A stretch of DNA of 64,000 nt from Arthrobacter agilis (lineage in GTDB: Bacteria; Actinomycetota; Actinomycetes; Actinomycetales; Micrococcaceae). Both the position numbers and the translations under genes were made by a program. The stretch covers positions 186,001 to 250,000 of the forward strand of contig NZ_NFSC01000027.1 of NCBI RefSeq assembly GCF_002157505.1, in the 5' to 3' direction. A model generated the notes under the pieces. The model saw only the letters and a list, made by a program, of their open reading frames with translations. It was not told where the DNA came from and did not search any database. Below are positions 27,798 through 37,809 of this stretch, piece by piece (within the stretch, counting starts at the first letter, position 1; each line of letters starts with the position of its first letter).

Positions 27798-28625
27798 CTA
27801 CCTGGATGATCGCGCGCCGCCCTGCCACACGGCGTCGAAAGGGGCATTGGACCCCACCCGGTTCCGGATGCCCTCGGTGACGAACTCCTTGGCGGTGCGG
27901 GCGGCGTCGAGCGGTGCCGCACCCTTCGCGAGCTCGGCCGCGATCGCCGCGGCGAGGGTGCAGCCGGCGCCGCTGACAGCGACCTCGCCCACCTTGGGTG
28001 CGGACAGGACCTCGAGTGTCTCGCCATCGAAGTAGACGTCGACGGCGTCGGGGCCCTCGATGCGCACGCCGCCCTTGGCGAGGACCACGGCGCCGCTCTG
28101 GCTGTGGATGATGCGTGCCGCTTCCTTCAGGTCCTCGAGGGATTCGATCGTGATGCCCGAGAGCGACTCCGCCTCGAAGTGGTTCGGCGTGACGAAGGTG
28201 GCCAGCGGGAGGATGTTCGCCTTGAGGGCCTGGTCCGTATCCAGCGCGGCGCCCGGCTCCTGCCCCTTGCAGATCAGCACCGGGTCGAGCACCACGTTGT
28301 CCCATTCCTGGCTCTCGAGCGCTGAGGCCACCGTGTCGATGGTGGCCGGCGTGCCGAGCATGCCGAGTTTGACGGTCCGGAGGGGGTAGCAGGACTGGAT
28401 GGCCTCGAGCTGGTCGGCGATCACCTGCTGGTCCACGGGTACGAAGCGGTGCTGCCACTCGTTCTTCGGGTCGAAGGAGACGATGCAGGTCAGGGCCACG
28501 ATGCCGTACACGCCCAGCTCCTGGAACGTTTTGAGGTCGGCTTGGGCGCCGGCGCCGCCCGTGGCCTCCGATCCGGCGATGGTCAGGGTGGCGGCGGGGG
28601 ACGCGGAAGTCTGGGTCTCGGACAT
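27798..28625 (-). CDS. Hydroxymethylpyrimidine / pyridoxine kinase (ThiD/PdxK family)
   Basis: This 275-residue PfkB-type kinase phosphorylates either the thiamine precursor HMP or vitamin B6. The N-terminus TLTIAGSEATGGAGAQADLKTFQELGVYG and the anion-hole motif SGAGCTLAAAIAAEL define the family. Its long 'FDPKNEWQHRF' loop and overall style resemble the PdxK-like branch of Firmicutes more than the classical ThiD, in my reading. No other thiamine gene is nearby, which also favours a B6 role. Neither is proven, so no symbol is given. Confidence 0.82.
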   Translation of the reverse strand: MSETQTSASPAATLTIAGSEATGGAGAQADLKTFQELGVYGIVALTCIVSFDPKNEWQHRFVPVDQQVIADQLEAIQSCYPLRTVKLGMLGTPATIDTVASALESQEWDNVVLDPVLICKGQEPGAALDTDQALKANILPLATFVTPNHFEAESLSGITIESLEDLKEAARIIHSQSGAVVLAKGGVRIEGPDAVDVYFDGETLEVLSAPKVGEVAVSGAGCTLAAAIAAELAKGAAPLDAARTAKEFVTEGIRNRVGSNAPFDAVWQGGARSSR

Positions 28626-28844
28626 TTCCCTAGTCTGCCCGAACCGGCTCGGCGGCTGCCACCCGGACCGGCCGATGGATCTCGTGGAGCGTTACCCCGG
28701 CGTGGGGTAGGTCCTGTCGCCCAGCATCGTCGCATTGCGTCGCGTCGCCGGCTCGTACGTCCGCACGTCGACTCGGGCGACCGGTGAAGCGGCGGACCAG
28801 ACGATTGGATCCGGGCGCTCCGGCGAAAACTTCGGTGGTGCTGC

Positions 28845-29327
28845 TCATCGCACCCGGACCATCTTCCAGACGCTGGCGCGGGCCACTGCGCCCGCGCCGC
28901 CGATCATGAGGGCGATGGGGAGGTTCTCCAGCGCCACCCGGGAGGGCGACAGCAGGGTGATGATGAGAAAGGCGACGAGCGTGAAGACGCTGAAGAAGAC
29001 CCCGACGTGCACCCACTGGTTGCGGACGGGCCGGAGCAGGAACCCGAGCACCACGCCGAGCGGCAGGGCTGTGACCGCACCGAGCAGGCCCCCGTACGCA
29101 AGGGCCAGGACGAAGACGCCCGGTGCCGCGTCGCCCGCCCACGGGAGCGAGAAGACCAGTGCGAGGACCGACAGCCCGACGAGGAAGCCGACGACGACGG
29201 CGGCGGGCCCGAACGTGACGTGGTGGCGAGTCGGTGTTCCGTCGTCGTCCTGTTCGTCGCCGTCCTGTTCGTCGCCGTTCACGTCGTCCTGTACGTCGTC
29301 GTTCACCCCGTCGTCGTCGGCGGTCAC
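28845..29327 (-). CDS. Four-helix membrane protein with acidic repeat N-terminus
   Basis: This 160-residue protein starts at GTG 29327, overlapping the stop of the TetR gene (GTGA). The first ~33 residues are nearly all Asp, Glu, Gln, Asn and Gly, encoded by degenerate GTC-rich DNA repeats. Four hydrophobic segments follow (about 40-62, 68-97, 105-125, 135-155). No family was recognised. Coupling to the regulator suggests it is the regulator's local target. The role is unknown. Confidence 0.72.
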   Translation of the reverse strand: MTADDDGVNDDVQDDVNGDEQDGDEQDDDGTPTRHHVTFGPAAVVVGFLVGLSVLALVFSLPWAGDAAPGVFVLALAYGGLLGAVTALPLGVVLGFLLRPVRNQWVHVGVFFSVFTLVAFLIITLLSPSRVALENLPIALMIGGAGAVARASVWKMVRVR

Positions 29328-29989
29328 TGCCGCGTACCCCGAATCAGCTGGACGATGTCCTCGACGATCTTCCGGACCACAGGAAGCCGGGACAGGATCA
29401 CGAGTTTGGAGATGAGCGGCGCTGCCTGGTCGATCAGCCTGCGCGTGCGGAGCTGACCGGGGGAGGAGTCGTAGACCCAGAACAGCATGATGGCCATATA
29501 GGCGTACCAGAGGAGCTCCGGCAGGTCATCGCGGATGGCGAGGGGTGGCTGCGGCCGCGACATCGCGACCGCCTGCCGGAACAGCGAGATGGCGCGGGCT
29601 CGGGCGACGGCGGATTCGCTGCCGAAGGGGCTCGTGGTCGTGGACGGCCGAATGGAGATGCTGATGAAGTTGGAGCCGAAATCGTGGTACGGCTCCATGA
29701 CGTCGATGCCGGTGTTCAGGACGATCCGCAGGAGTTCCCCGAGGTTCTGTCCCTCGCGCAGAAGCGGCAGGGCGAGGGCGCGGTGCTCCTCCTGCAGGCT
29801 GCGGTAGAGCTCGTGGACGAGGTCGTCCTTCGAGGCGAAGTAGTAGTACGCGCTCCCCGTCGAGACGCGTGCCTCGGTGGCGATGGTCCGCATGGTCGTC
29901 TTCTCGTAGCCGATCTCCCGGAACAGCCGGAGCGCGGTGGAGACCAGCAGCTCCCTGGTCGCTTCGCTCTTGGCTGTTGGCGTCGGCAC
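29324..29989 (-). CDS. TetR-family transcriptional regulator
   Basis: This 221-residue protein has an N-terminal DNA-binding domain with the helix-turn-helix at about residues 27-50 (TTMRTIATEARVSTGSAYYYF). The larger C-terminal ligand domain is mostly helical. The ligand is unknown. Two GAACGNGTTC palindromes lie just upstream of its start and are likely autoregulatory operators. The gene overlaps the downstream membrane protein gene by four bases, so repression would cover both. Confidence 0.92.
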   Translation of the reverse strand: MPTPTAKSEATRELLVSTALRLFREIGYEKTTMRTIATEARVSTGSAYYYFASKDDLVHELYRSLQEEHRALALPLLREGQNLGELLRIVLNTGIDVMEPYHDFGSNFISISIRPSTTTSPFGSESAVARARAISLFRQAVAMSRPQPPLAIRDDLPELLWYAYMAIMLFWVYDSSPGQLRTRRLIDQAAPLISKLVILSRLPVVRKIVEDIVQLIRGTRQ

Positions 29990-30000
29990 CGGTCTTCCTT

Positions 30001-30046
30001 TCGAACGTGTTCGATTCGAAGTGTAGTGCTGTTTTGAACGCGTTCA
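30001..30046. promoter_or_regulatory. Paired palindromic operators upstream of the TetR gene
   Basis: TCGAACGTGTTCGA (30001-30014) and TGAACGCGTTCA (30035-30046, perfect) share GAACG-N-GTTC and lie 12-57 bases upstream of the TetR start at 29989. Spacing between centres is about 33 bases, three helix turns, so two dimers could bind on one face. This fits autoregulation, which is inference. Confidence 0.65.
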
Positions 30047-30080
30047 GACCGCGGCGGCGCGTACCGTCCTCCTCCACATC

Positions 30081-30112
30081 TGTGCCGCCGCGCCGGGTGC
30101 CCAGACCCGTTG
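30081..30112 (-). repeat. Dispersed GC-rich palindromic repeat, copy B (inverted)
   Basis: On the minus strand this reads ACGGGTCTGGGCACCCGGCG and onward to GCGGCGGCACA, matching copy A at 3846-3880 and copy C at 31330-31364. It sits between the TetR gene and the AbiEi/DUF559-type gene, in opposite orientation to copy C. Confidence 0.65.
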
Positions 30113-30134
30113 GTTCTTCTCCCCGGGAATGGCA

Positions 30135-30155
30135 CGCCGCCACGGGTCTGCGCAC
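30135..30155 (+). repeat. Partial copy of the dispersed repeat
   Basis: CGCCGCCACGGGTCTGCGCAC matches the first half of copy A with one change. It lies 23 bases from copy B and points towards it, making an inverted pair of the kind seen in bacterial REP clusters. Confidence 0.5.
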
Positions 30156-30261
30156 TTGGCTGCACGCGAAAGTGTTCAGCTGGATATTGAGGAGATGATT
30201 GCTGCCAGCCCGTGTCGCCCGCGGCCCATCGACGGGGGAACCTCCGACTACGGCAGCGCCG

Positions 30262-31218
30262 TCAAGACCGTGGAGTCCGCGTAGCCCGGGTGGCGGCACA
30301 GTGGAGGGCGGAACGGAGCCGTGCTTCCAGTTCCGCTTCGCGGAAGAGGTCGGCCCACTCGAGCCGAAGCACCGTCCACCCGTCCTCCGTCAACGCCTTT
30401 TCGCGACGTCGTTCCTGGTACAGGACCTCGCTGGTGGGTGCGGTGCCGAAGTACTTGACCTTCCCGTCGAACTCCAGACCCACCAGCAGGTCCGGCCAGG
30501 CGAAGTCGAGACGATATCGACCGAGACGTGTCCGGACATCGACCTGCGACTGGGGAGGAGGCAACCGGAAACGCAGCAGCCTGCTCCTGGTCAGTGTCTC
30601 GCCGGGGGACTCGGACAACGGATCCGACGCAGCAAGCACGGCACGCGCCCGGCCCACTCCCTTGGCGGGTCCGAGCAGTTCGATGCGGGCGATGGCCGCT
30701 GCCCGCGAAACGCCGCGAGCAAGGCCCTGGTCGGCGATGATCAGGGCCGTGTCGAACGGGAGGGTCCGTGCACAGTCGGTTGTGGTCTGAAGGAGCGACG
30801 TCACGGGCAATCCGCGGAGGAGGACGACCTCGTCCGCGGCGAGGCGGGCGCTGTGGTTCAGCACGTCCGCGCCGTGGCTTGCGTTCGAGGTTCGCGTCAG
30901 CTGGGTGACGTGGACCGAGGTCCCGGGCCTCCACAGGCTGAGGCCGTGGAGCACAGCCGCCGTCTCATGGCTGTAGACGTGCTGTGCAGTCAGAAGGCCC
31001 ACGAGTGAGTGGTGATGCGCTTCGGCCTGGAGCGCGAGCCGTTGCATGGTGGTGAGCCCGGTCCAGTGGAATTCCGGGATGTAGCAGTTCTTCCGCAGCC
31101 GTCGCAGGTCACCGTGGGCCACCAGCCGCTGGATCCGTTGGCGGCTCAGTCCCTCGTCGAGGAGCTCCCGGTATCGCCACAGTGTTCGGGTCGCGGTCGC
31201 ATCCAGTGGTGAAGGCAT
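30262..31218 (-). CDS. AbiEi-like winged-helix protein with DUF559/Vsr-type nuclease-like C-terminus
   Basis: This 318-residue protein starts at ATG 31218. Residues ~10-60 (ELLDEGLSRQRIQRLVAHG, RLRKNCYIP) look like the winged-helix domain of AbiEi-type antitoxins. The C-terminal third (LGRYRLDFAWPDLLVGLEFDG, YQERRREKALTEDGWTVLRLEW) fits the DUF559 branch of PD-(D/E)XK proteins, with Asp, Glu-X-Lys-like residues in LDFAWPD and EFDGKVKYF. Such proteins are common in actinobacteria, often in several copies. No AbiEii toxin gene is adjacent. The gene is bracketed by two inverted copies of a dispersed repeat. The function is unknown; defence or regulation is possible. Confidence 0.78.
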   Translation of the reverse strand: MPSPLDATATRTLWRYRELLDEGLSRQRIQRLVAHGDLRRLRKNCYIPEFHWTGLTTMQRLALQAEAHHHSLVGLLTAQHVYSHETAAVLHGLSLWRPGTSVHVTQLTRTSNASHGADVLNHSARLAADEVVLLRGLPVTSLLQTTTDCARTLPFDTALIIADQGLARGVSRAAAIARIELLGPAKGVGRARAVLAASDPLSESPGETLTRSRLLRFRLPPPQSQVDVRTRLGRYRLDFAWPDLLVGLEFDGKVKYFGTAPTSEVLYQERRREKALTEDGWTVLRLEWADLFREAELEARLRSALHCAATRATRTPRS

Positions 31219-31329
31219 GGTGTCACGGTGGCAGGGCCCGCGCCGGCGGTGGGTCCGGCGTCGTCCGATGTGGATAAACAGCTCTTCGGCTGCGGCCAGA
31301 CCCGTGGCACAGGCCCCGTGCCGGTGGGG

Positions 31330-31364
31330 CGCCGCCGCGGGCCTGGGCACCCGGCGCGGCGGCC
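31330..31364 (+). repeat. Dispersed GC-rich palindromic repeat, copy C
   Basis: CGCCGCCGCGGGCCTGGGCACCCGG and onward matches copy A at all but a few positions and shares a ~20-base identical core with copies A and B. It lies between the AbiEi/DUF559-type start and the tgt stop. Confidence 0.65.
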
Positions 31365-31407
31365 GGATGGCGGGGAGTTGCGAGCGCCAAGAAAGCCGAC
31401 GGCGGCG

Positions 31408-33583
<2,176 letters not shown>

Positions 33584-33699
33584 GTCCGTCGTGCCAACCT
33601 CTGCCAGTAGCCCCCCGGATGTTCGCCAGCGCTCAGCGCGCCCGTTTCACGATACGGTAACGCGGCCCCCGGCGGGTGCTCCTCCGGCCTGAGGTACGG

Positions 33700-34239
33700 C
33701 TAGCGGCCCCAGCCAGCGTGCGCCAGCGCCTGCCGCAGCAGGTCCGCGCGGCCGCCCGAGAACTCCGCCTGGATCGAGGGACTGAGCGCCTCGGACGGGG
33801 TCAGCCAGGACAATTCGAGGGCGTCCTGGCGGGGACTGCACTCACCGGTCACGGGGATGAGGTACGCGAGGGCGACGGCGTGCTGGCGGTCGTCGGTCAG
33901 CCCGGTCTCGGAGGGGGACGGGAAGTACTCCGCGATGGTGAAGGGCACGGGCGACGGTGGAAGCTGCGGGAGGGCGAGCGGGCCGAGGTCCTTCTCGAGG
34001 TGGCGAAGCAGGGCCGCCCGGATCGTCTCCCGGTACATCACGCGCCCGGAGACGAAGGTCCGCACCATTTCGCCCTGCTCGTTGGCCTGAAGCAGCAGCC
34101 CTACCTGGTTGACGTAGCCGAGGGCGTCACACCGGACGGGAATCGCCTCCACGTAGACCATCGGCAGGCGGCGGCGGGCCTCGTACAGGTCATCTTCGGA
34201 GAGCCAGCCCGGATTGGGGTCAGGGGTGCGTACGTTCAT
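33700..34239 (-). CDS. NUDIX hydrolase-like protein (DUF4916-type)
   Basis: This 179-residue protein starts at ATG 34239. It begins with NPGWLSEDDLYEARRRLPMVYVEAIPV and contains LGYVNQVGLLLQANEQGEMVRTFVSGRVMYRETIRAALLRHLEKDLG. The latter is in the position of a NUDIX box but lacks the canonical REVxEE order, as in DUF4916 proteins. It is likely NUDIX-fold; catalytic activity is doubtful. A 65-residue in-frame upstream extension is non-conserved and contains a fragment resembling another gene, so it was rejected. Confidence 0.72.
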   Translation of the reverse strand: MNVRTPDPNPGWLSEDDLYEARRRLPMVYVEAIPVRCDALGYVNQVGLLLQANEQGEMVRTFVSGRVMYRETIRAALLRHLEKDLGPLALPQLPPSPVPFTIAEYFPSPSETGLTDDRQHAVALAYLIPVTGECSPRQDALELSWLTPSEALSPSIQAEFSGGRADLLRQALAHAGWGR

Positions 34240-34372
34240 ACCCCCAGTTTTATAGCAGACGCCCACCGGGTGAGGTGCGGCGCGCTGTTCTTCGGCCGCT
34301 GGCTGAATCCGTCCTGGGGCCCGACCGCCATGGTTCCGGTGCACGGTATAGCTGTGCATGTTGCGCTGTGAG

Positions 34373-34393
34373 TCGTTGATCCGGACCTCCGCA
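34373..34393 (+). repeat. 21-bp direct repeat, left copy (flanks LGFP/SGNH locus)
   Basis: TCGTTGATCCGGACCTCCGCA is identical to 36258-36278. The two copies bracket the LGFP/SGNH gene at 1885 bp spacing. The right copy is within the 3' end of the VOC gene. Confidence 0.7.
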
Positions 34394-34425
34394 GCCGCAC
34401 CGGTCACCGAAACCCGGAGTGCAGA
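34374..34425 (-). pseudogene. Possible remnant of a VOC-family gene 3' end
   Basis: On the minus strand this short stretch encodes SALRVSVTGAAAEVRIN, resembling the C-terminus of the intact VOC protein at 36251-36931 (SLRVRAPWGAEVRINER). A 21-base DNA segment is identical at both places (34373-34393 and 36258-36278). It is too short for a working gene. It may be a relic of duplication or of insertion of the intervening LGFP gene. Confidence 0.4.
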
Positions 34426-34499
34426 CGGCGTCATCGAAATTGGGAGCCCGGATAGTCACCTCTGCATACGAATATGCTGTAAGAATACTTTTGTGATAA

Positions 34500-36221
34500 G
34501 TGAAGCGTTGGATGTTTGAGATCAAGTGGCGCCACGCCGTCGCCGCTACGGCTTTCGTCCTCTCCTTGACTGCGGGAGCCGGCTTCGCATTGCCGGCCCA
34601 GGCGGTAGCGGCACCAGCGGCGCCCACCGTCCCCATGGTCAGGGTCGCCGGCTACAACGTCGACGGCCTGACCTACACCAAGTGGAACGCCAACCGAGCC
34701 ACGCTCGGCAACCCGATCGGCAGCAAGAGCTGCGACGCTGTCAGCTGCTCCCAGCGCTTCCAGAAGGGGTCCATCATCTGGACCCAGAAGACCGGCGCCC
34801 AGATGGTGCTGAATTACGCCATCGGCGCGCGGTATTCCGCCAACGGCTGGACCAGGGGGTCCCTGGGCTTCCCCGTCAGCGACGAATTCAGTCTCACTGT
34901 CCGTGGTGGAGCGGTCCAGAAGTTTCAGAACGGTTCCGTGTACTGGTCGTCCGCGACAGGAGCCCACGCGGTCAGGCGCGCCATCCAGGGCTACTTCGCC
35001 ACTAACAACTACGAGCGCGGTTTCCTGGGTTACCCCAGGTCCGAAGAAGTCGCCGTCACGAACGGCGTCCGGCAGGATTTCGAGGGCGGAAAGGTCTACT
35101 GGTCGTCCGCGACAGGACCCCACGCGGTCAGGGGCGCCATCCAGGGCTACTTCGCCGCGAACAACTACGAGCGCGGTTTCCTGGGTTACCCCAGGTCTGA
35201 AGAAGTCGCCGTCGCGAACGGCGTTCGGCAGGATTACGAGCGCGGGAAGGTGTACTGGTCAGGCTCCAGCGGCCTGGTGTTCACCACCACGGGCGGTTAC
35301 ATCCAGACCTCCTACGAGAACAGGGGCGGCGCACAGTCCTACCTGGGTCTGCCGACCAGCAACAAGACCGCCTGGCAGGGCGGTTACTACCAGCGTTTCC
35401 AAGGCGGCGTGATCACCTGGGGCCCGACCACCGGTGCCAGAAGCATCGACGCCGGCCACTTCACCACGCTGGCCGGCAGTTTCGGCAAGTACGGCTGGCC
35501 GACAAGGGACACCTGGAAGGATGCCACGGGTACCCACACCCAGTTCCAGACGGGCATTATCACAACGGGTGCGCCTCCTGTCACTGCGCCTCCTGTTACT
35601 GCGCCTCCTGTCACTCCGGCGCCTGTCACTCCCGTCTACCCGTTTACCTCGGTCGAGGCCACCGCGACGTCGGTGGTGCTCTACGGTGATTCCCAGCTCG
35701 ACGGCGACTCCTGGAGCGAGCAGGGTGCCCGTGCCTTGGGCTTCACCGACCAGGCCTCGCACCTGTCCTTCGGCGGAATGGGTTACTCGACGTCGAGCCC
35801 CTGGGCCGGCGGAACCGGCTGGACTGCACTTCAGCAGGGGCTGGTTCCCTTTCCGGGCGGCACCCCGGGCCTGGTTCTGGTCTCCCTGGGCGGCAATGAT
35901 GCAACGGCATGGAAATCCGATGCGCAGGTCATTGCTGACAGCTCGGCCCTGTGGGCCAAGCTGAAGCTCATGTACCCGCAGAGCAAGATCGTCATCAACG
36001 GTGTCATGTCCCGCAGCGATGCTTCGCACGTCCAGCGGCGCCACATCGACGACGTGCTGGCGGCTAACGCTGCGGCGCAGGGTGTCACGTTCATCTCTGT
36101 CGCCGGCCTCGCCAGTACTGCTGACGCCCAGTACCTGGATAACGTCCACCTAGCACAGGCCGGCCACGATGCCGTCGCCGCGCTGTACATCCCGAAACTG
36201 GTGGCCGCGCTGGGTAGGTAG
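34500..36221 (+). CDS. Secreted LGFP-repeat protein with C-terminal SGNH/GDSL hydrolase domain
   Basis: This 573-residue protein starts at GTG 34500; ATG 34512 is an alternative, and neither has a strong ribosome site. It has a signal peptide (~1-38) and about six LGFP-type repeats (~50-355; SLGFPVSDEF, GFLGYPRSEEV twice, YLGLPTSNKT, KYGWPTRDTW) likely binding wall glycans. An APPVT linker follows, then an SGNH hydrolase domain: GDSQLDG (nucleophile Ser), GGNDA (block III Asn) and DNVHLAQAGHD (catalytic Asp and His). The predicted role is an esterase or deacetylase held at the cell wall. Repeats at 34941-35096 and 35097-35252 are near-identical. Confidence 0.9.
   Translation: MKRWMFEIKWRHAVAATAFVLSLTAGAGFALPAQAVAAPAAPTVPMVRVAGYNVDGLTYTKWNANRATLGNPIGSKSCDAVSCSQRFQKGSIIWTQKTGAQMVLNYAIGARYSANGWTRGSLGFPVSDEFSLTVRGGAVQKFQNGSVYWSSATGAHAVRRAIQGYFATNNYERGFLGYPRSEEVAVTNGVRQDFEGGKVYWSSATGPHAVRGAIQGYFAANNYERGFLGYPRSEEVAVANGVRQDYERGKVYWSGSSGLVFTTTGGYIQTSYENRGGAQSYLGLPTSNKTAWQGGYYQRFQGGVITWGPTTGARSIDAGHFTTLAGSFGKYGWPTRDTWKDATGTHTQFQTGIITTGAPPVTAPPVTAPPVTPAPVTPVYPFTSVEATATSVVLYGDSQLDGDSWSEQGARALGFTDQASHLSFGGMGYSTSSPWAGGTGWTALQQGLVPFPGGTPGLVLVSLGGNDATAWKSDAQVIADSSALWAKLKLMYPQSKIVINGVMSRSDASHVQRRHIDDVLAANAAAQGVTFISVAGLASTADAQYLDNVHLAQAGHDAVAALYIPKLVAALGR
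34941..35252 (+). repeat. 156-bp tandem duplication within LGFP region
   Basis: Two consecutive 156-base (52-residue) units beginning TACTGGTCGTCCGCGACAGG are almost identical at DNA level, unlike the other more diverged LGFP repeats of the same protein. This indicates a recent in-frame duplication. Confidence 0.8.
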
Positions 36222-36250
36222 CCAGGTCACGACCACGAGGGCAGGTCCCG

Positions 36251-36931
36251 CTACCGCTCGTTGATCCGGACCTCCGCACCCCAGGGAGCGCGGACGCGGA
36301 GGGATTGTTCGTGGCTCTCTCCGGCGACCACGGGTCCGAAGCCTGCGGCGGTGAGGTTCGCGGACAGGTCGCGCACATCGCCGTCGTACTCGAAGGCCGC
36401 CTCCATAGCGGGGCGCTCAGCGTGGTGGACAGCGACGAACCCGCCGTTCTTCGTGCTGAAGTGGTGCCGGGTGCCGGCGTCGGAGCTGCTCCTGGGCCTG
36501 GCGCCCATGTCCTTCAGGACGCGGACCGCCGAGGCGACGTCGGGCGTCTGCCAGAGGGCGAGGACCACCAGGGGCGACGCAGGAGACCCCGTCTCGCGCG
36601 GACCCGTCTCGGCGGGGAGGGAGGTCCCGTCCGGCGCGATGACCCGGGCGACGAGGCCGTGCTCCCCGGAGAGCTCGACGCAGGTGCCGGCTTCGGAGGT
36701 CCTCCGTGCGAATTCCCGCACATCGCCGACCTCGAACGCGAGGGCTGTGGTGCCGTCCTCAGGGCCGCCGGGTGTGCAGGAGCGAAGCGCCAGCCGACCG
36801 CTCCCGGCGTCGAACACAGCGTACGAACCATCCGGTGCCGGGTCCTCGGCCGCACTGAGTCCGAGTGCGCGGAGGAACCCGGCGCCGCCGGCGAGGTCGG
36901 AGGTCGAGATGACGGGACGGACGCGGAGCAT
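36251..36931 (-). CDS. VOC family protein (glyoxalase-like, two-domain)
   Basis: This 226-residue protein starts at ATG 36931 with GAAGGAGAACC upstream. Two vicinal-oxygen-chelate half domains are visible (MLRVRPVISTSDLAGGAGFLRALG, and from ~115 LWQTPDVASAVRVLKDMG). Enzyme or resistance function cannot be assigned, and metal ligands are not all obvious. A tandem GGGACA repeat lies just upstream of the start and may affect expression. The stop is 29 bases from the convergent LGFP gene. Confidence 0.78.
   Translation of the reverse strand: MLRVRPVISTSDLAGGAGFLRALGLSAAEDPAPDGSYAVFDAGSGRLALRSCTPGGPEDGTTALAFEVGDVREFARRTSEAGTCVELSGEHGLVARVIAPDGTSLPAETGPRETGSPASPLVVLALWQTPDVASAVRVLKDMGARPRSSSDAGTRHHFSTKNGGFVAVHHAERPAMEAAFEYDGDVRDLSANLTAAGFGPVVAGESHEQSLRVRAPWGAEVRINER
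36258..36278 (+). repeat. 21-bp direct repeat, right copy (inside VOC gene 3' end)
   Basis: Identical to 34373-34393. It encodes part of the final residues AEVRIN of the VOC protein on the minus strand. Confidence 0.7.
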
Positions 36932-36967
36932 CGGTTCTCCTTCGGATGTAGGCACCCGTCCGTGAAC

Positions 36968-37010
36968 GGGGACAGGGACAGGGACAGGGAACGCGGACAG
37001 GGAACGCGGA
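36968..37010. repeat. Short tandem repeats upstream of VOC gene
   Basis: Three GGGACA hexamers are followed by two copies of a 13-base GGACAGGGAACGC unit. They lie 37-80 bases upstream of the VOC start, in its probable promoter or leader, where copy-number change could alter spacing. Confidence 0.7.
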
Positions 37011-37176
37011 GAGGAAGTCGCCGGCAGGGATTCGCCGGGAGGACGGTGCTGCTGGGTGGTGCCAGCCGCGTGCACGAGGCCCGCTGAGGCGGTCGGCCAC
37101 CCCTGGAATCCTCGGTCATGGCTGCAGCGCTCGCAACCCCATTCCCGGATGGCCCGGGTCGTCCTAGGGTGATCGC

Positions 37177-37809
37177 ATGAAGGCCGAACTTCGCGAACTC
37201 CTGCTGCCCGACGCGGCAGCCTGGCGGCACTGGCTCGAGGAGAACCACGAGACCTCGCCCGGCGTCTGGCTGATCGAGCACAAGAAGGGCGGAACGACGA
37301 CGCTGCTCACCTATGCGCAGGCGCTCGACGAGGCGCTCTGCTTCGGCTGGATCGACGGGCAGGCGCGGGCACGCGACGATGACAGCTACTTCCAGCGCTT
37401 CACGCCCCGCGGGCCGCGCAGCATCTGGTCCATCCGCAACCAGGGCCACGTCGAGCGGCTGCGGGCCGAGGGACGCATGCACGAGGCGGGGGAGCGGGCG
37501 ATCGCGGCAGCCCAGGCCGACGGCCGGTGGGAGCGTGCCTACGCCGGGCCCGCGACCGCCGAGGTCCCACCTGACCTGATGGCCGCGATCGAGGCCGACG
37601 GCGCCGCGCTCGTCACGTTCCGCACCCTGTCCTCCCAGAACCGCTACGCGCTGATCTTCCGCCTCGCACAGCTCAGAACGGACGCCGCGAAGGAGCGGAA
37701 CATCGCCAAATTCGTCGCCATGCTCGCCCGGGGCGAGACCTTCTATCCGCAGGGCAGGAAGCAGGGCAGGAAGCAGGACGGGGAACAGGGCAGGGAGCAG
37801 GGCGGCTAG
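37177..37809 (+). CDS. YdeI/OmpD-associated family protein
   Basis: This 210-residue protein carries the YdeI pattern: GVWLIEHKKG, LTYAQALDEALCFGWIDGQ, RDDDSYFQRFTPRGPRSIWS and the closing SSQNRYALIFRLAQLRT. Family members are bacteriocin-protection or stress-associated proteins by annotation, with no defined biochemistry. The last ~20 residues are a Gln/Gly/Arg/Lys repeat (QGRKQGRKQ), an unusual charged tail encoded by tandem repeats. Its stop overlaps the convergent GH76 gene by four bases. Confidence 0.85.
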   Translation: MKAELRELLLPDAAAWRHWLEENHETSPGVWLIEHKKGGTTTLLTYAQALDEALCFGWIDGQARARDDDSYFQRFTPRGPRSIWSIRNQGHVERLRAEGRMHEAGERAIAAAQADGRWERAYAGPATAEVPPDLMAAIEADGAALVTFRTLSSQNRYALIFRLAQLRTDAAKERNIAKFVAMLARGETFYPQGRKQGRKQDGEQGREQGG

